A stretch of DNA of 64,000 nucleotides from Dendronalium phyllosphericum CENA369 (GTDB lineage Bacteria > Cyanobacteriota > Cyanobacteriia > Cyanobacteriales > Nostocaceae): positions 1-64,000 of the forward strand of contig NZ_JAECZA010000023.1 in assembly GCF_016056275.1 (NCBI RefSeq). Reading direction: 5' to 3'. The notes beneath the pieces are model-generated. The model saw nothing but the letters and a program-made list of their open reading frames with translations. It searched no databases and had not been told where the DNA came from. The translations under genes and the position numbers were made by a program. Of the stretch, positions 45,229 to 55,607 are shown one piece after another. Within the stretch, counting starts at the first letter, position 1. The number at the start of each line of letters is the position of its first letter.

Positions 45229-45552
45229 TCACCCCTCCACCGGATACCGCCGCATCATCTCCGCTACCGCCACCGCCTTACCATCCGGCGTATACACTGT
45301 TTCCCCCGACATCCCAATTACAATCCTCTCCTTCCTTGCCCATTCAAACCAAACGCTCACACCAGACTTGGCCTGTGCTGACTCCGACTTCCTCCCTTCC
45401 TTACAAGCTGCGACAAATACAGCTTCCGGTGACTTGATTCCTTTCCAGGTTCGTATCGCTTCTTTAAGATCAGCAATCGCCCCTGACACATTCTCCCAAC
45501 ATTGCCTGACTGTACGTTGAATCTCTGCGTTTAACCGAAACTGTGGGGTACA
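45229..45552 (-). pseudogene. Rep-like C-terminal domain fragment (copy E)
   Basis: Minus-strand frame TPQFRLNAEIQRTVRQCWEN, then EAIRTWKGIKSPEAVFVAAC, then VYTPDGKAVAVAEMMRRYP, collinear with the last 108 residues of the protein at 53609. The frame is open and extends upstream to 45663 into unrelated sequence (MNISYSTESFS...), so a hybrid product is conceivable. It sits just after the 30-45 kb cluster. Confidence 0.7.
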
Positions 45553-45663
45553 AGCAGGTATTTCTACTACTATTAAACTATAAGAAAGCGAAAATAACTG
45601 CATGGGAGAAGTGATAACTGTGTGGTTTTGGGAAAAAGATTCCGTTGAATACGAAATATTCAA

Positions 45664-46012
45664 GAAATACGAACATATTTTTTCCTAAAAATTTGCATGA
45701 CAATGTGAACGACATTGCAATTATATTGGTATCCAAAGTTTTTAAATTTTGTAATTCAAAATTGATATTCTATAGCTATAGCCACTTTTATTAGGACGCT
45801 GCTTGCTTGAGAACGAATTCTATCGCATCACGTAAATGATCCCAAAGGATAGTAGTAATTACTCATTATTCAGTTAATATGGGTGATTGTAAGCTTCTCC
45901 AAAATCGTAGATAAGATTATTTAAATTCTTAAACAGAAGCTAAGTATAATTTCTGAGGCTAATAGCAATATTTATTGCTTAACCTGAGTTTATATTAACA
46001 CTTAGGGTAAGA
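45664..46012. other. AT-rich intergenic region before the dynamin pair
   Basis: No gene found. Very AT-rich; it presumably carries the promoter of the 46013 gene, but no clear -35/-10 pair or operator stands out. Confidence 0.4.
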
Positions 46013-48523
46013 ATGTCTCGGCTAATTTCTGAGCAAATAAACTACCAATTTTTACTCCTTACACATATGGTATGTGCTGATGAGCAAATTCATAGCGAGG
46101 AAGCAAAGACGCTACGAGAGTTAGCACAGAAAGCAAACATGGGAATACATACCATTGAAGAAATGGAGAAAATATTGAATCAAGATGAAAACTTTATATC
46201 TGTTGAGAATGTAGCACGTCAAATTCAACAAGGTGAGCAAAGTGAGGCAATGCGACAGATGTTAGCTATTGCCTATATTGATGGTTATTTTTCCCCTTTA
46301 GAACGGGAGATGATAGAACATATTGCAAAAGTTTGGAACTGGTCGAATTTAGAAATCGAAAGGTTGCTTGAACAAACCGAAAAATTTGGTAGAGCTAAAC
46401 TCATTAGTAACAATAGAGATGAAGCTGAATTATCTGTTGGCGCGCGTCTTTTAAAGGGGATAGATTCGGTTTTATCTCGTGCATTAGTAGATAATTTAGC
46501 AAAAGTTGCTCCTGATAATGTTGGACGTAAAATTGACCAATTGCGGAAAGAAATATTATTAGCAGGGCCTGAATATGAAAATGCTATCCAGCAATGTACA
46601 GTTGTAGCAACTGAAGATTATAAATTTGCGGAAAATTCCCTAAAAAGTGCTTATTCTGCTCTTAGAGTATTAGCTAAAAATCTTAAAAGATATACTGAAG
46701 AGATACAGCAAAAAACAAGTAGTCAAGGACAAGCTAACACTGCGAAGGAAGTAGCAAAACAGCTTGAAAGTACCAGGAATGCTTTAATAGTTGAAGCTCT
46801 AAAAGAGCTTGAAGGAGTACATGAATCGCTACGCGCAAAACAACGTGCTTTAAAGCATTTTAGCATAGCTTTCATAGGTAAAACTAAAGCAGGCAAAAGC
46901 ACTCTCCACGCAATTATTACAGGTGATGGCTGGGACGCTATCGGTGTAGGTAAACAGCGTACTACTCGTTTTAATCGGGTTTATGAGTGGAAAAATATTC
47001 GTATCATTGATACTCCTGGAATTGGTGCGCCTGGAGGTAAAAGTGATGAAGAAATTGCTGAGAGTATTATCGATGAATCTGATGTTATTTGTTATGTAGT
47101 CACAAATGATAGCATTCAAGAAACAGAATTTAAATTTTTGCAACTTTTAAAAGAAAAAGCCAAACCCTTAATTATATTACTTAACGTTAAAAATAATTTG
47201 AGAGACACTCGAAGGTTAGAACATTTCTTAAAAGATTCAAATAAGTTGTTTGTAATGGATAGTGCAAGTGGTTTAGGTGGACACATTGAACGCATCCGTC
47301 GCTATGCCAAACAGCATTATGCTAACGACTACTTTGATATTATTCCTGTAATGCTTCTGGCTGCACAAATGTCACGAGAGTCAGAGCATCAACAAAATAA
47401 AAGCAAACTATTTAAAGCAAGCCGCATACAAGATTTCCTGGATGCTATTCGAGTATCTTTAGTTGAACATGGAGGAATTAGGCGATCGCAAACTTTACTC
47501 GGTTCTACAGTTGGTGCAATTGAAGCTCCTAACAAATGGGTAACTCAACAATTACAAGCTTATCAAAACTTGTCCAAAAACTTGAAAAGTATACGTAATA
47601 AATTTCAAGAGGAAATCGCCAAAGCATCTATAAGCAATCAAGAATACTTAATAGAAAAAATTAATACAGTTTTTAAAGATATATTCGATACAATTCAACC
47701 CTTTGCAGAAGAAAATTGGGATAACGATGAAAATCAAATGAAATCAAAATGGGAAGGTAAACTAAAAATATTAAAATTTCAAGACAGATTGAATAATGCT
47801 TTTGAAGAAAGTGGAAAAAAGTTTAATCATGAAGTTGAAGAATTACTAGAAGAAATTGGGACTGAATTGCAATTAATGGCTAGGTTAGTAGAGGGAAATT
47901 TTCATTTCAAAAAAAATATTAACATAAATTTTAAAGATATGCTACGTATTGGGGCTGCTATCATAAGCATTGCCGCAAGTATCACAATGCTTTTTGCTGC
48001 GCCTCCACTTGGAATTATTATGGTCATCGGTACTATTATTAGTGGAATTACTAATTTTTTCAAATCTCAGAAAGAGAAACAACGTGAAGCAGCAGAAAAA
48101 ATTAGTCAATCTCTAAATAAACAATTAAAAGAGTATCAACAGAAAACACTATCAAAAGCAGAAGAAGAATTTTCTTGTTATTGTGATGCTGTTGCACTTA
48201 ATATCAACGGTTATTTTAATGAATTAATTCAAGGCATAGAAAAAATAAATAATCAACTTGCAAAAACTAAAAATCAATTAGACAGTTCTGCTAATTATCT
48301 CAATCGTGCTTACGCAAAACGAATAACTGACTGGTGTAGTGATAAATACGAGCAATTAACAGATGAATGTATTATTGAAACTATTTCTAAAGTAGAACGT
48401 AATTTTGGACGAAATATAAAAATTCAAGTCAAATCTGTATTTAAGCAGACGAAAATACAAGAAGAAATTAATCAAATAATACAAGAAAATGTTTATATTA
48501 GTTTGATAGATCCATCCAAATAA
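46013..48523 (+). CDS. TerB-like domain fused to a dynamin-type GTPase
   Basis: 836 aa. Residues about 1-130 form a TerB-like helical domain (YQFLLLTHMVCADEQIHSEE, and AIAYIDGYFSPLEREMIEHI). The GTPase core has G1 GKTKAGKST (289-297), G3 DTPG (333-336) and NVKN as a degenerate G4. Long coiled helices follow, then two adjacent membrane-inserting segments (about 641-680, IISIAASITMLFAAPPLGII), as in bacterial dynamin-like proteins. It probably binds and remodels membranes. The next gene is a second dynamin-like GTPase, and such proteins usually work in pairs. Bacterial dynamin pairs have been linked to stress, toxin secretion (LeoABC) and phage defence; which applies is open. Confidence 0.8.
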   Translation: MSRLISEQINYQFLLLTHMVCADEQIHSEEAKTLRELAQKANMGIHTIEEMEKILNQDENFISVENVARQIQQGEQSEAMRQMLAIAYIDGYFSPLEREMIEHIAKVWNWSNLEIERLLEQTEKFGRAKLISNNRDEAELSVGARLLKGIDSVLSRALVDNLAKVAPDNVGRKIDQLRKEILLAGPEYENAIQQCTVVATEDYKFAENSLKSAYSALRVLAKNLKRYTEEIQQKTSSQGQANTAKEVAKQLESTRNALIVEALKELEGVHESLRAKQRALKHFSIAFIGKTKAGKSTLHAIITGDGWDAIGVGKQRTTRFNRVYEWKNIRIIDTPGIGAPGGKSDEEIAESIIDESDVICYVVTNDSIQETEFKFLQLLKEKAKPLIILLNVKNNLRDTRRLEHFLKDSNKLFVMDSASGLGGHIERIRRYAKQHYANDYFDIIPVMLLAAQMSRESEHQQNKSKLFKASRIQDFLDAIRVSLVEHGGIRRSQTLLGSTVGAIEAPNKWVTQQLQAYQNLSKNLKSIRNKFQEEIAKASISNQEYLIEKINTVFKDIFDTIQPFAEENWDNDENQMKSKWEGKLKILKFQDRLNNAFEESGKKFNHEVEELLEEIGTELQLMARLVEGNFHFKKNININFKDMLRIGAAIISIAASITMLFAAPPLGIIMVIGTIISGITNFFKSQKEKQREAAEKISQSLNKQLKEYQQKTLSKAEEEFSCYCDAVALNINGYFNELIQGIEKINNQLAKTKNQLDSSANYLNRAYAKRITDWCSDKYEQLTDECIIETISKVERNFGRNIKIQVKSVFKQTKIQEEINQIIQENVYISLIDPSK

Positions 48524-48606
48524 AATATCAATTCTAGATATATTTTCTATAAAGTTTTAGCAAAAATTAATTCAAACTATATAAGTATAATAGGAATGGA
48601 ACAATC

Positions 48607-50361
48607 ATGAATAAGCAACCAGTATTTAATGCAGCAGATGTAGCTAACAAATTTAAAATAAATTGTATTGATTTTGATAAGATATTAGCTCAAGCTAATC
48701 ATCCTGAATTTTCAATTATTCGTAGTAAATTACGCAATGAAGTAAAAAAATATCGAGAAAGTGGAATTATTACAGTTGCTTTTGTCGGTCAATATAATGC
48801 AGGTAAATCTACTACAATTTCTGCATTAACAGGAAGACGTGATATTAAAATAGATTCTGATATTGCAACTGATTTAACTACTATATATGACTGGAACGGT
48901 ATCAAATTAATAGATACACCAGGACTATTTACAGATCGTAAAGATCATGATGCAATTACGTATGAGGCAATTAATAAAGCTGATTTATTAATTTTTAGTC
49001 TTACCTATATGCTTTTTGATTCAATTACAGTAGAAAACTTCAAAAAGCTAGCTTATGAAAAAGGTTATCGCTGGAAAATGATGCTACTTATTAACAAAAT
49101 GTCTGATGAAGCAGGAGAGGAAGCACAAAAAATTACTAATTATCGTAAGAGTTTGGCAGAGGCACTTCACCCTTATAGTACTGATGAATTTCCAGTCTGT
49201 TTTATCGATGCGAAGGATTATTGTGACGGCGTAGATGAAGGCGACGATTTTCTTCTCGAAATTAGTCGTTTCCAAAGTTTTATTGATTCACTTAACAATT
49301 TTGTCGAACGCCGTGCTGCACTTGCTCGTTTTGATACACCAGTACGAATAGTTTTAGCATCTGTAGATGAGGCCCAATTAAACTTTACACGTAATTCCAA
49401 TCAAGATGCTACTTTTTTAGAACTTCTGACACGTTTATCTCGAATAGTACGTAAAGAAAGAGAACGCTTGCGAACAAAATTTAATACTTTAGCTTTAGAA
49501 GTGTCTTCTAGAGTTGTTAAAGAAGGAATTAAGTTAGCTTATTCTGTAGGAACAGTGACTCAAGAGGAGTTTGAACAACTAATTATAACGGCAGAATTTA
49601 ATGTGCAAAAATACTATGATACCGCTACAGAAAAGCTAAAGAAAATCGTAGAAGAAGCTGTTGAAGATATTAGTCAAGAAGTGAAAAAAGTATTGCAAAG
49701 CGATCTGACTCAAACATTCATTAATTGTTTAAAAAATACTCATAGAGTATCTACAAGAAATATTGATAATAATATAAATTTTGAGCGTCTACAAGGTCAA
49801 GTTGAAGCTTTACAAAAAATTGGTGATATATTAGGGGTTCATTGGGATAAATTTACTGCTGGTAGAGTAGCTTCCGGTAGCCAAGGCTTTTTAAATGCCA
49901 CGAATGTAGCAGGTAGTAACCTCCATCATGTAGTTTACGGTGTAGGAAAATTTGTTGGAGTAGATTTTAAGCCTTGGCAAGCCGTTGGTATTGCTAAAGA
50001 CCTTGCTAATTTTACTATGTTCCTTGGCCCTGTACTTTCAGTAGTTGGCGCTGGCTTGGATGCTCATTCCATGCAACAAGAAACAGAAAGACAAGACAAG
50101 ATGGCTGAAGCCCGCCAAGATATTAGAAGTCAATTTGTTGTCATTGCAAAAAATCTTGAAAATCAAATAGAAAAATTTCTCGCTGAAGTCGAACTACAAG
50201 TGTATGGTGAACTTGATAGACAAATTGTAGAGGCACGTCAACAGGAAGAAAGCGCGATCGCTGCTTCTAACACTTGGGTAAAACAACTTGCTGATATTCG
50301 TCACAATTTCGAGTCTATTCTTCGTTACATTAGCAAGGTGAGAGATAATACAGAAATTTAA
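48607..50361 (+). CDS. Dynamin-like (LeoA-type) GTPase
   Basis: 584 aa. G1 GQYNAGKST (61-69), G3 DTPG (103-106), G4 NKMSD (163-167). A long helical stalk follows, a moderately hydrophobic segment (about 455-495, FVGVDFKPWQAVGIAKDLAN and FLGPVLSVVGAGLDAH), and a coiled C-terminus. The layout resembles LeoA and related bacterial dynamin partners. It starts 84 bp after the TerB-dynamin gene with GGAATGGA as ribosome site, so the two form an operon. Oligomer partners in membrane remodelling is the likely role. Confidence 0.8.
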   Translation: MNKQPVFNAADVANKFKINCIDFDKILAQANHPEFSIIRSKLRNEVKKYRESGIITVAFVGQYNAGKSTTISALTGRRDIKIDSDIATDLTTIYDWNGIKLIDTPGLFTDRKDHDAITYEAINKADLLIFSLTYMLFDSITVENFKKLAYEKGYRWKMMLLINKMSDEAGEEAQKITNYRKSLAEALHPYSTDEFPVCFIDAKDYCDGVDEGDDFLLEISRFQSFIDSLNNFVERRAALARFDTPVRIVLASVDEAQLNFTRNSNQDATFLELLTRLSRIVRKERERLRTKFNTLALEVSSRVVKEGIKLAYSVGTVTQEEFEQLIITAEFNVQKYYDTATEKLKKIVEEAVEDISQEVKKVLQSDLTQTFINCLKNTHRVSTRNIDNNINFERLQGQVEALQKIGDILGVHWDKFTAGRVASGSQGFLNATNVAGSNLHHVVYGVGKFVGVDFKPWQAVGIAKDLANFTMFLGPVLSVVGAGLDAHSMQQETERQDKMAEARQDIRSQFVVIAKNLENQIEKFLAEVELQVYGELDRQIVEARQQEESAIAASNTWVKQLADIRHNFESILRYISKVRDNTEI

Positions 50362-50531
50362 AGCAGTAAAACATCCCTTCAGTTGCATAGATGAAAGTTA
50401 TAATCCCTTTTAGGGAATAAAATTCAGTTAAATACAAGCTATTTAAGCAGTCCGAATCAGATGCGATCGCAATTACTGATAGAGAATTTCAGCAAGTTTT
50501 AGATAATATTGCTTTGAAAATCTATTTAGAC

Positions 50532-53261
50532 TTAAGGCTTGTTTTGATCGCTATCTGAACGTTTAAGATACTCAATAGCTATATTACAAGCATCTGGGTT
50601 GTCGTGGTAAAGCTCAATAATTGATTTCAAACTTTCGCGAAGTTGACGTTTCTCTAGTTTTTCTAATTGATAGCTGGTTTGTATTGGAGTAGCAATCGCA
50701 GCGCCTACTAAAGACAGTAGAGATGGAATTATGGGTAACCACCAACCATATAAGAAGGCTATGTAAGAGACACTTATCAAACTAGCCCCTAGACATAGAA
50801 CACACACAACAAATTTTAGTGGAGAGTGCAATAGCAAAACTACACTGATACCTATCCAAGAAAAGGCTAAAATCCACAAACTTTCTACTTGCTCAGACCA
50901 TGCTTTTAATAAAGGTCGCTCTTCTAAGACGGCTGAGATTAACTCACTGATAAAATAGGCTTGCAGTTCAATACCAGCAATCGGCTTTGCCGTGCCCATA
51001 ATCCTACTAGATTGAGGAATAAATACAAAGTCTTGGAGGCTGGGAGCTGTGGAACCAATGAGTACAATGCGATCGCGTATCCAGCTTGTTGGTACTTTAT
51101 TATTTAGTACATCGCTCATAGTTACCTGCCGATAACCACAGCGTTTTTGAGAACCACTGCCCTCGCAGCCTAGTTTGGGAAAGTTGGAGAGAATTTGGTA
51201 GCCTTTATCATCAGCACCCACATAACCACCATCATTTGCTTGAAAGCGAGTAAATACTGCTTTACCCAACTGCAAATATTCCGGATTGTCAGATGCTTTT
51301 TGGAGAATAATTCCCTTTGACTTTAAATACAATAAAGCCAGTTTTAAGGCAAAACTTTCGTGTACCTGTTTACCAGCATGCCAATACAATAAGCTACGGC
51401 GTACTTTGCCATCAGGATCGTATAACACATTATTGAAACCCACTTGCTCTAGATTTAGCCCTAGTGGAGGTGAAACACCAAAATTTTTCTGTTTCTGATT
51501 TTGACTTGCTAACAATTGAATACCAATCAAATTCGGTGTTGATTTATAGGTATCAAGCAGTTCTTTATGACTAAATCCTGTCAAATCATTACTGGGTACT
51601 AGCAAATCTCGGTAGATATCTAAGCCAATAGCTTGAGGTTTGTGAACGTTTATTTTTCGTAATAATTTCGCTATTTGGCTATCTGGAATTGGCCAGGAGC
51701 CTATTTGGCGCAAAGAAGCTTCATCAATCGCAACAATTGTAATGCGATTATCTGGCTGTTCAGTTGGGCGTAATCGAAAAAATTGATCTAGTACTGTCAA
51801 CTCTAAAGGTTGGAGTAATCCGATAGAGCGTATAAGCAATATACTCATTCCAATACTGGAACCAGTAAATATCTCCCATCTCTGCCAAATCTTTTTTTTA
51901 AATAGGTTTTCTTTAGCTTTTTGTTTAGTTTCAGTCAAAATTAGAGCTACTTGGTCTTGTACTTCTCTAGCCTTTCTTTCTGATTCCAAAGCAATTTGTA
52001 CTTCCCGCTTATCTAAATCCTGGCTAGCAGCTAAAAACTGATAATCTAGATCGCTTAAGCTTTTATCCATTGCCCATGCTTGGGCATCATGCAAGGCTTG
52101 TCCGCGCAACAGCCAAGATTTGTCTTTATTGCCAACCCATGCTTCTAAGACTTCTCCATAAGGGCGTAAATCTACTAATGCCTTGACTACCCAGTTATAG
52201 TCGAATACAGATTTGTAAATTTGGTTATAAACTCTTAGCTTTCCCTGCTGCTTGACTGCTAAACCCGACAACCGCAGTTCCATTTGCTCAGAACTATCAT
52301 TGCTTGCTACTTCTCCCTGTTGCAAAATTTGCTGATACAGACCCAGTAACCGACCAGCACGTTTTTGATTAACTAGCAAGCGATCGCGTATTGTTTTTAA
52401 GTGTTCGGGTTGGTCATGAAATTCCCAATTCTCAATGAGGTGCGATCGCACTAACTCTGCAACTCCTGCTACCTCAATACCCTGTGGAATTAGCTTACAA
52501 AGCTTCTGTGTCAAAAAAGGTTGCCCACTTGTCCAAGCTAATACCTCGTGCAACACCGCTTGAGGATTGCTAACTTTTCCAACTAATCCTTGAGCTAATG
52601 GTTCGGCTTCATCTATTTGAAAACCAGCCAATTCAATCGCCTGACCAATATTAAAAGGTGTACGCTTTTTATCGACAATCAAATCTGAAGGTGTCGCTAC
52701 ACCAATTAGTGCAAAAGTCAGCCGTTTGTATTCTGATTTATCAGCACGTTGGTTATAGCAGTTGCGGATCAGGGCAAAAAAATCATCAATGGCAAAATTC
52801 AGGCTGAGAACGCTATCAATTTCATCGACAAAAATCACAATTTGTTGAGCAACTTGAACTAGTAGTACTTTTTCAATAAACTTGCTCAATCGCTGCACTG
52901 GAGATAGTAAATTGTGACACTGCCACCAGTTCTCTAAATCAAAATTTTCATACAAATCTAGACTGTTAGCAATATTATCTATTACTCCGGCATACCATTG
53001 CTCTGGAGTAATATCCCACGTTCCTATTGCTGTAATATCAATTGACGCACAAGCAATTTTCTCTTGTTGCAAGCGTTGCATAGTCCTCACCCGCAAGCTT
53101 GACTTGCCCATCTGCCGCGAGTTCAGCACATAACAGAAATCTCCCGCCTTTAACCCTGCGTACAAGTCTTGGTCTGCCTGCCGCGTCACATAAGTAGGAG
53201 AATCAGGAGGTAAACTGCCTCCCACTTGGTATGCGTAAGCTGGACTTGGTGCTGCGTTCAT
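50532..53261 (-). CDS. AAA-35 NTPase fused to a CHASE2 membrane sensor
   Basis: 909 aa from the ATG at 53261; an in-frame TTG at 53285 is less likely. The AAA-like domain (1-400) has P-loop NSRQMGKSS (47-55) and [10 protein letters not shown] coiled coil is followed by a first membrane helix near 465-485. The extracytoplasmic CHASE2 domain comes next ([20 protein letters not shown], then [20 protein letters not shown], and [16 protein letters not shown]). Three C-terminal membrane helices (about 790-870) and a short cytoplasmic tail close it. CHASE2 normally senses signals for kinases or cyclases; here it is coupled to a STAND-like NTPase. The AAA part is a close relative of 26859. It converges with the dynamin pair. 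Confidence 0.85.
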   Translation of the reverse strand: MNAAPSPAYAYQVGGSLPPDSPTYVTRQADQDLYAGLKAGDFCYVLNSRQMGKSSLRVRTMQRLQQEKIACASIDITAIGTWDITPEQWYAGVIDNIANSLDLYENFDLENWWQCHNLLSPVQRLSKFIEKVLLVQVAQQIVIFVDEIDSVLSLNFAIDDFFALIRNCYNQRADKSEYKRLTFALIGVATPSDLIVDKKRTPFNIGQAIELAGFQIDEAEPLAQGLVGKVSNPQAVLHEVLAWTSGQPFLTQKLCKLIPQGIEVAGVAELVRSHLIENWEFHDQPEHLKTIRDRLLVNQKRAGRLLGLYQQILQQGEVASNDSSEQMELRLSGLAVKQQGKLRVYNQIYKSVFDYNWVVKALVDLRPYGEVLEAWVGNKDKSWLLRGQALHDAQAWAMDKSLSDLDYQFLAASQDLDKREVQIALESERKAREVQDQVALILTETKQKAKENLFKKKIWQRWEIFTGSSIGMSILLIRSIGLLQPLELTVLDQFFRLRPTEQPDNRITIVAIDEASLRQIGSWPIPDSQIAKLLRKINVHKPQAIGLDIYRDLLVPSNDLTGFSHKELLDTYKSTPNLIGIQLLASQNQKQKNFGVSPPLGLNLEQVGFNNVLYDPDGKVRRSLLYWHAGKQVHESFALKLALLYLKSKGIILQKASDNPEYLQLGKAVFTRFQANDGGYVGADDKGYQILSNFPKLGCEGSGSQKRCGYRQVTMSDVLNNKVPTSWIRDRIVLIGSTAPSLQDFVFIPQSSRIMGTAKPIAGIELQAYFISELISAVLEERPLLKAWSEQVESLWILAFSWIGISVVLLLHSPLKFVVCVLCLGASLISVSYIAFLYGWWLPIIPSLLSLVGAAIATPIQTSYQLEKLEKRQLRESLKSIIELYHDNPDACNIAIEYLKRSDSDQNKP

Positions 53262-53454
53262 GGAAGAATTTTTTGGCTGTCGCAATGATATTAGTAAAAC
53301 AAGTTACATTAACAGATAGTATCATTGCCATTTTAACTACGGACTTTTTTATTCTTAATACTGCTTAATATTTAACCAAGAAGTATTGAAACCGCTATCA
53401 GTGAACACTTATAGCAGATATAGAAATCCGATTTGATTTATGAAAAAATCTAAG

Positions 53455-53490
53455 TCTCGGACGGTGCGTTAGCCAGAGGCATAACGACCC
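53455..53490. repeat. Small dispersed repeat
   Basis: GGTGCGTTAGCCAGAGGCAT followed by AACGACCC, an imperfect hairpin of the GTGCGTTA/TAACGCAC type common in cyanobacteria. The gap 53286-53608 holds only this and about 45 bp of 3' flank shared with the relic at 16660. Confidence 0.5.
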
Positions 53491-53608
53491 TAAGTATATT
53501 TCAGAAATCAAATATAAGTCCTATATACACTAATCTTTTAATTCGTTTTTTTCAAGAAGGCGATCGTACCACTCAACCATTTCAAAATTTTGAGCAGAAG
53601 CAGAACCC

Positions 53609-54667
53609 TTACTCGCCTACCGGAAACCTCTGCATCATTTCCGCCAACGGCACAGCCACACCATCCGGCGTATACACGACCTCCCCCGACATCGCAATCA
53701 CAATCCTGTTTTTCCTCGCCCACTCGAACCAAGCAACCACCTCCGACTTAGCCTGTGCGGATTCCGGTTTTCTCCCTTGCTTACAAGCCGCGACAAACAC
53801 AGCTTCCGGCGACTTGATACCCTTCCATGTCCGTATCGCTTCTTTCAAATAAGCAATCGCCCCCGGCACATTATCCCAACACCGCTGAACTGTACGCTGA
53901 ATCTCTGCATTGAGCCGAAACTGCGGAGTGCAAGGAATCTCTCTCAACTGTTGCAATACTTCCTGAACCTCCTGATTACTGGGTTCCACTGATTTTTCTT
54001 GTCGCTCCAAAGCGCAATCATCATCAGCAAAGTCTTCATCATAAAAATTTGACACGGCAGGGGCGGCGGAAGAACGATCCTCATGAGTATCTGCCTCGTT
54101 AGTCGAGTTATCTTGCTCTATCTCTTCAACGAAGCGAGTAATTTCGGGTAACTCTGGTTCTAGGGTTTGACAAACTCCTTCCTGGTGGCATTCCAAAATC
54201 TCGGTTTTTACTTCCTCACTTTTTTCAAGCTCAACAGCAGAGTGTTGTTGTGGCTTTGAAGCTTCTGGATGGGATCTGTGGTATTGTTCTGCACTGAGTT
54301 TGGGATGTTCAGTTTTGCCTCTGCCAAGTTCAAGCAGCTTATTCAGTACATCGAAGTTCAATTTATACTGCCATGTTCTATCTTGTCCGTTGCCTGGATT
54401 CTTCTGCTTTGAGAGAATACCCAACTCGTCAAGCAGTGCGATCGCACTTCGGATCACATGAAGACTATGCTCACCCATTAAGTCAGCGTAGATGTTTTTA
54501 AGGGGTTGGTAAATCCAAGGTGTACGGTGATTTTTCAGCTTCCACTTTGTCCAATGCCTGAAGTATTCAATCAGCTTGGCTGCACAGAAGTTTCCAGTGA
54601 TATCAAGATACTCCCGGCGCAATATCACCAGGACAGAGAATTTGTCAGTCGAGGCAATGCTGCTCAT
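53609..54667 (-). CDS. Rep-like winged-helix protein; parent of the dispersed C-terminal relics
   Basis: 352 aa from the ATG at 54667, which has AAGGTGG 6 bases upstream. The N-terminal part (REYLDITGNFCAAKLIEYFR, then LMGEHSLHVIRSAIALLDEL, GILSKQKN) has the feel of a plasmid replication or partition winged helix. The middle is acidic and low complexity. The C-terminal 110 residues (TPQFRLNAEIQRTVQRCWDN onward to VYTPDGVAVPLAEMMQRFP) recur as broken copies at 15131, 15729, 16660, 29791 and 45229. The next gene upstream ends 34 bp away, so an operon with 54702 and 55608 is likely. Function is inferred only from context and N-terminal shape. Confidence 0.55.
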   Translation of the reverse strand: MSSIASTDKFSVLVILRREYLDITGNFCAAKLIEYFRHWTKWKLKNHRTPWIYQPLKNIYADLMGEHSLHVIRSAIALLDELGILSKQKNPGNGQDRTWQYKLNFDVLNKLLELGRGKTEHPKLSAEQYHRSHPEASKPQQHSAVELEKSEEVKTEILECHQEGVCQTLEPELPEITRFVEEIEQDNSTNEADTHEDRSSAAPAVSNFYDEDFADDDCALERQEKSVEPSNQEVQEVLQQLREIPCTPQFRLNAEIQRTVQRCWDNVPGAIAYLKEAIRTWKGIKSPEAVFVAACKQGRKPESAQAKSEVVAWFEWARKNRIVIAMSGEVVYTPDGVAVPLAEMMQRFPVGE

Positions 54668-54701
54668 ATTCCACCTTCTATAATTTGTAAAAACTGACTG
54701 G

Positions 54702-55514
54702 CTAAAACGGCATATTTTCTTGGTCTTCTTCTGGGGCTTGTGACCAAAATTCCTTGAGCTTTTGGCGTTTTGCTGCCTGAAATTGCTGTTTATCTTCGGG
54801 CGACACTTCACCTATCAATTGCGCTACTTCATCGCGTTGCTTCTGCTTCATCTGCCCGGTGGTGACAGCAGGTAAGGCCAGTGATTCATTTTTTGTAGAT
54901 GGTCTGAAGTTGCGGCGACGGAACAAAAACCGGAAGTGGCGTTTATCTTGTGGTGGTAAACTTCGCCATACTTCGGCATCCCAGCCTGGAGGGATAAAAT
55001 CAGCCGATGGAGGCAACAGGTTTTGAATTTGGGATTGGAGGACTGCGATCGCTCGACCTTGTTCTTCAATGACCTTGTTGTGCTGTTCAATCTTCTCCAG
55101 CAGTTGTGACAATAACTCTTGAGATTGCGAAGCTAACTCTGCCTCACGAGTCTTTAGTGCGAAGTAATTTTGTGCAGCGGCTATTTCGGGCTTGCGGGGA
55201 TCGCCGTTCATCGCCACCAAATAACAGGCGTGTCGTGATAGTTTATAATCTTTCAGCACTTCTCGAAATGCCTGGGAGTTCCCAATTTGCGCCATTTGGA
55301 CGACATCGACTAGATGGTGGAATGGATCTATGCCAGAATTTTTAGCACTGATTTTCGCTCTTTCAACGGTGTCCTTAATTCGTTTCCAAGTTTGATAGCC
55401 CAGTAATGTTAACAATTCGGTTGCTAACCAATACTCGTTCCCCTGTTCATCAATTTTTTTGATTTGGTCAAACGGACTATCAGTATTAGCTTGGGTTGAT
55501 GTGGTTAATTTCAT
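54702..55514 (-). CDS. DinD/BRO-N-like protein
   Basis: 270 aa from the ATG at 55514 (TTGGAGC just upstream). Residues about 12-120 resemble DNA-damage-inducible protein D and BRO-N domains: NEYWLATELLTLLGYQTWKR, AKISAKNSGIDPFHHLVDV, and DYKLSRHACYLVAMNGDPRK, which is the strongest match. A coiled coil (about 125-160) and a basic, Gln/Lys-rich C-terminus follow. DinD binds DNA and inhibits RecA in E. coli; in plasmids such proteins are common accessory genes. It lies between the Rep-like and coiled-coil genes in one direction. Confidence 0.7.
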   Translation of the reverse strand: MKLTTSTQANTDSPFDQIKKIDEQGNEYWLATELLTLLGYQTWKRIKDTVERAKISAKNSGIDPFHHLVDVVQMAQIGNSQAFREVLKDYKLSRHACYLVAMNGDPRKPEIAAAQNYFALKTREAELASQSQELLSQLLEKIEQHNKVIEEQGRAIAVLQSQIQNLLPPSADFIPPGWDAEVWRSLPPQDKRHFRFLFRRRNFRPSTKNESLALPAVTTGQMKQKQRDEVAQLIGEVSPEDKQQFQAAKRQKLKEFWSQAPEEDQENMPF

Positions 55515-55607
55515 AATTGCTCCAATTTTTGACGCATGAAAACGTGAGCGACATTGCACTCATGCCACATTTAGTTCTTTGTGAATGTCTTGGCAGGCTT
55601 TTAGCTG

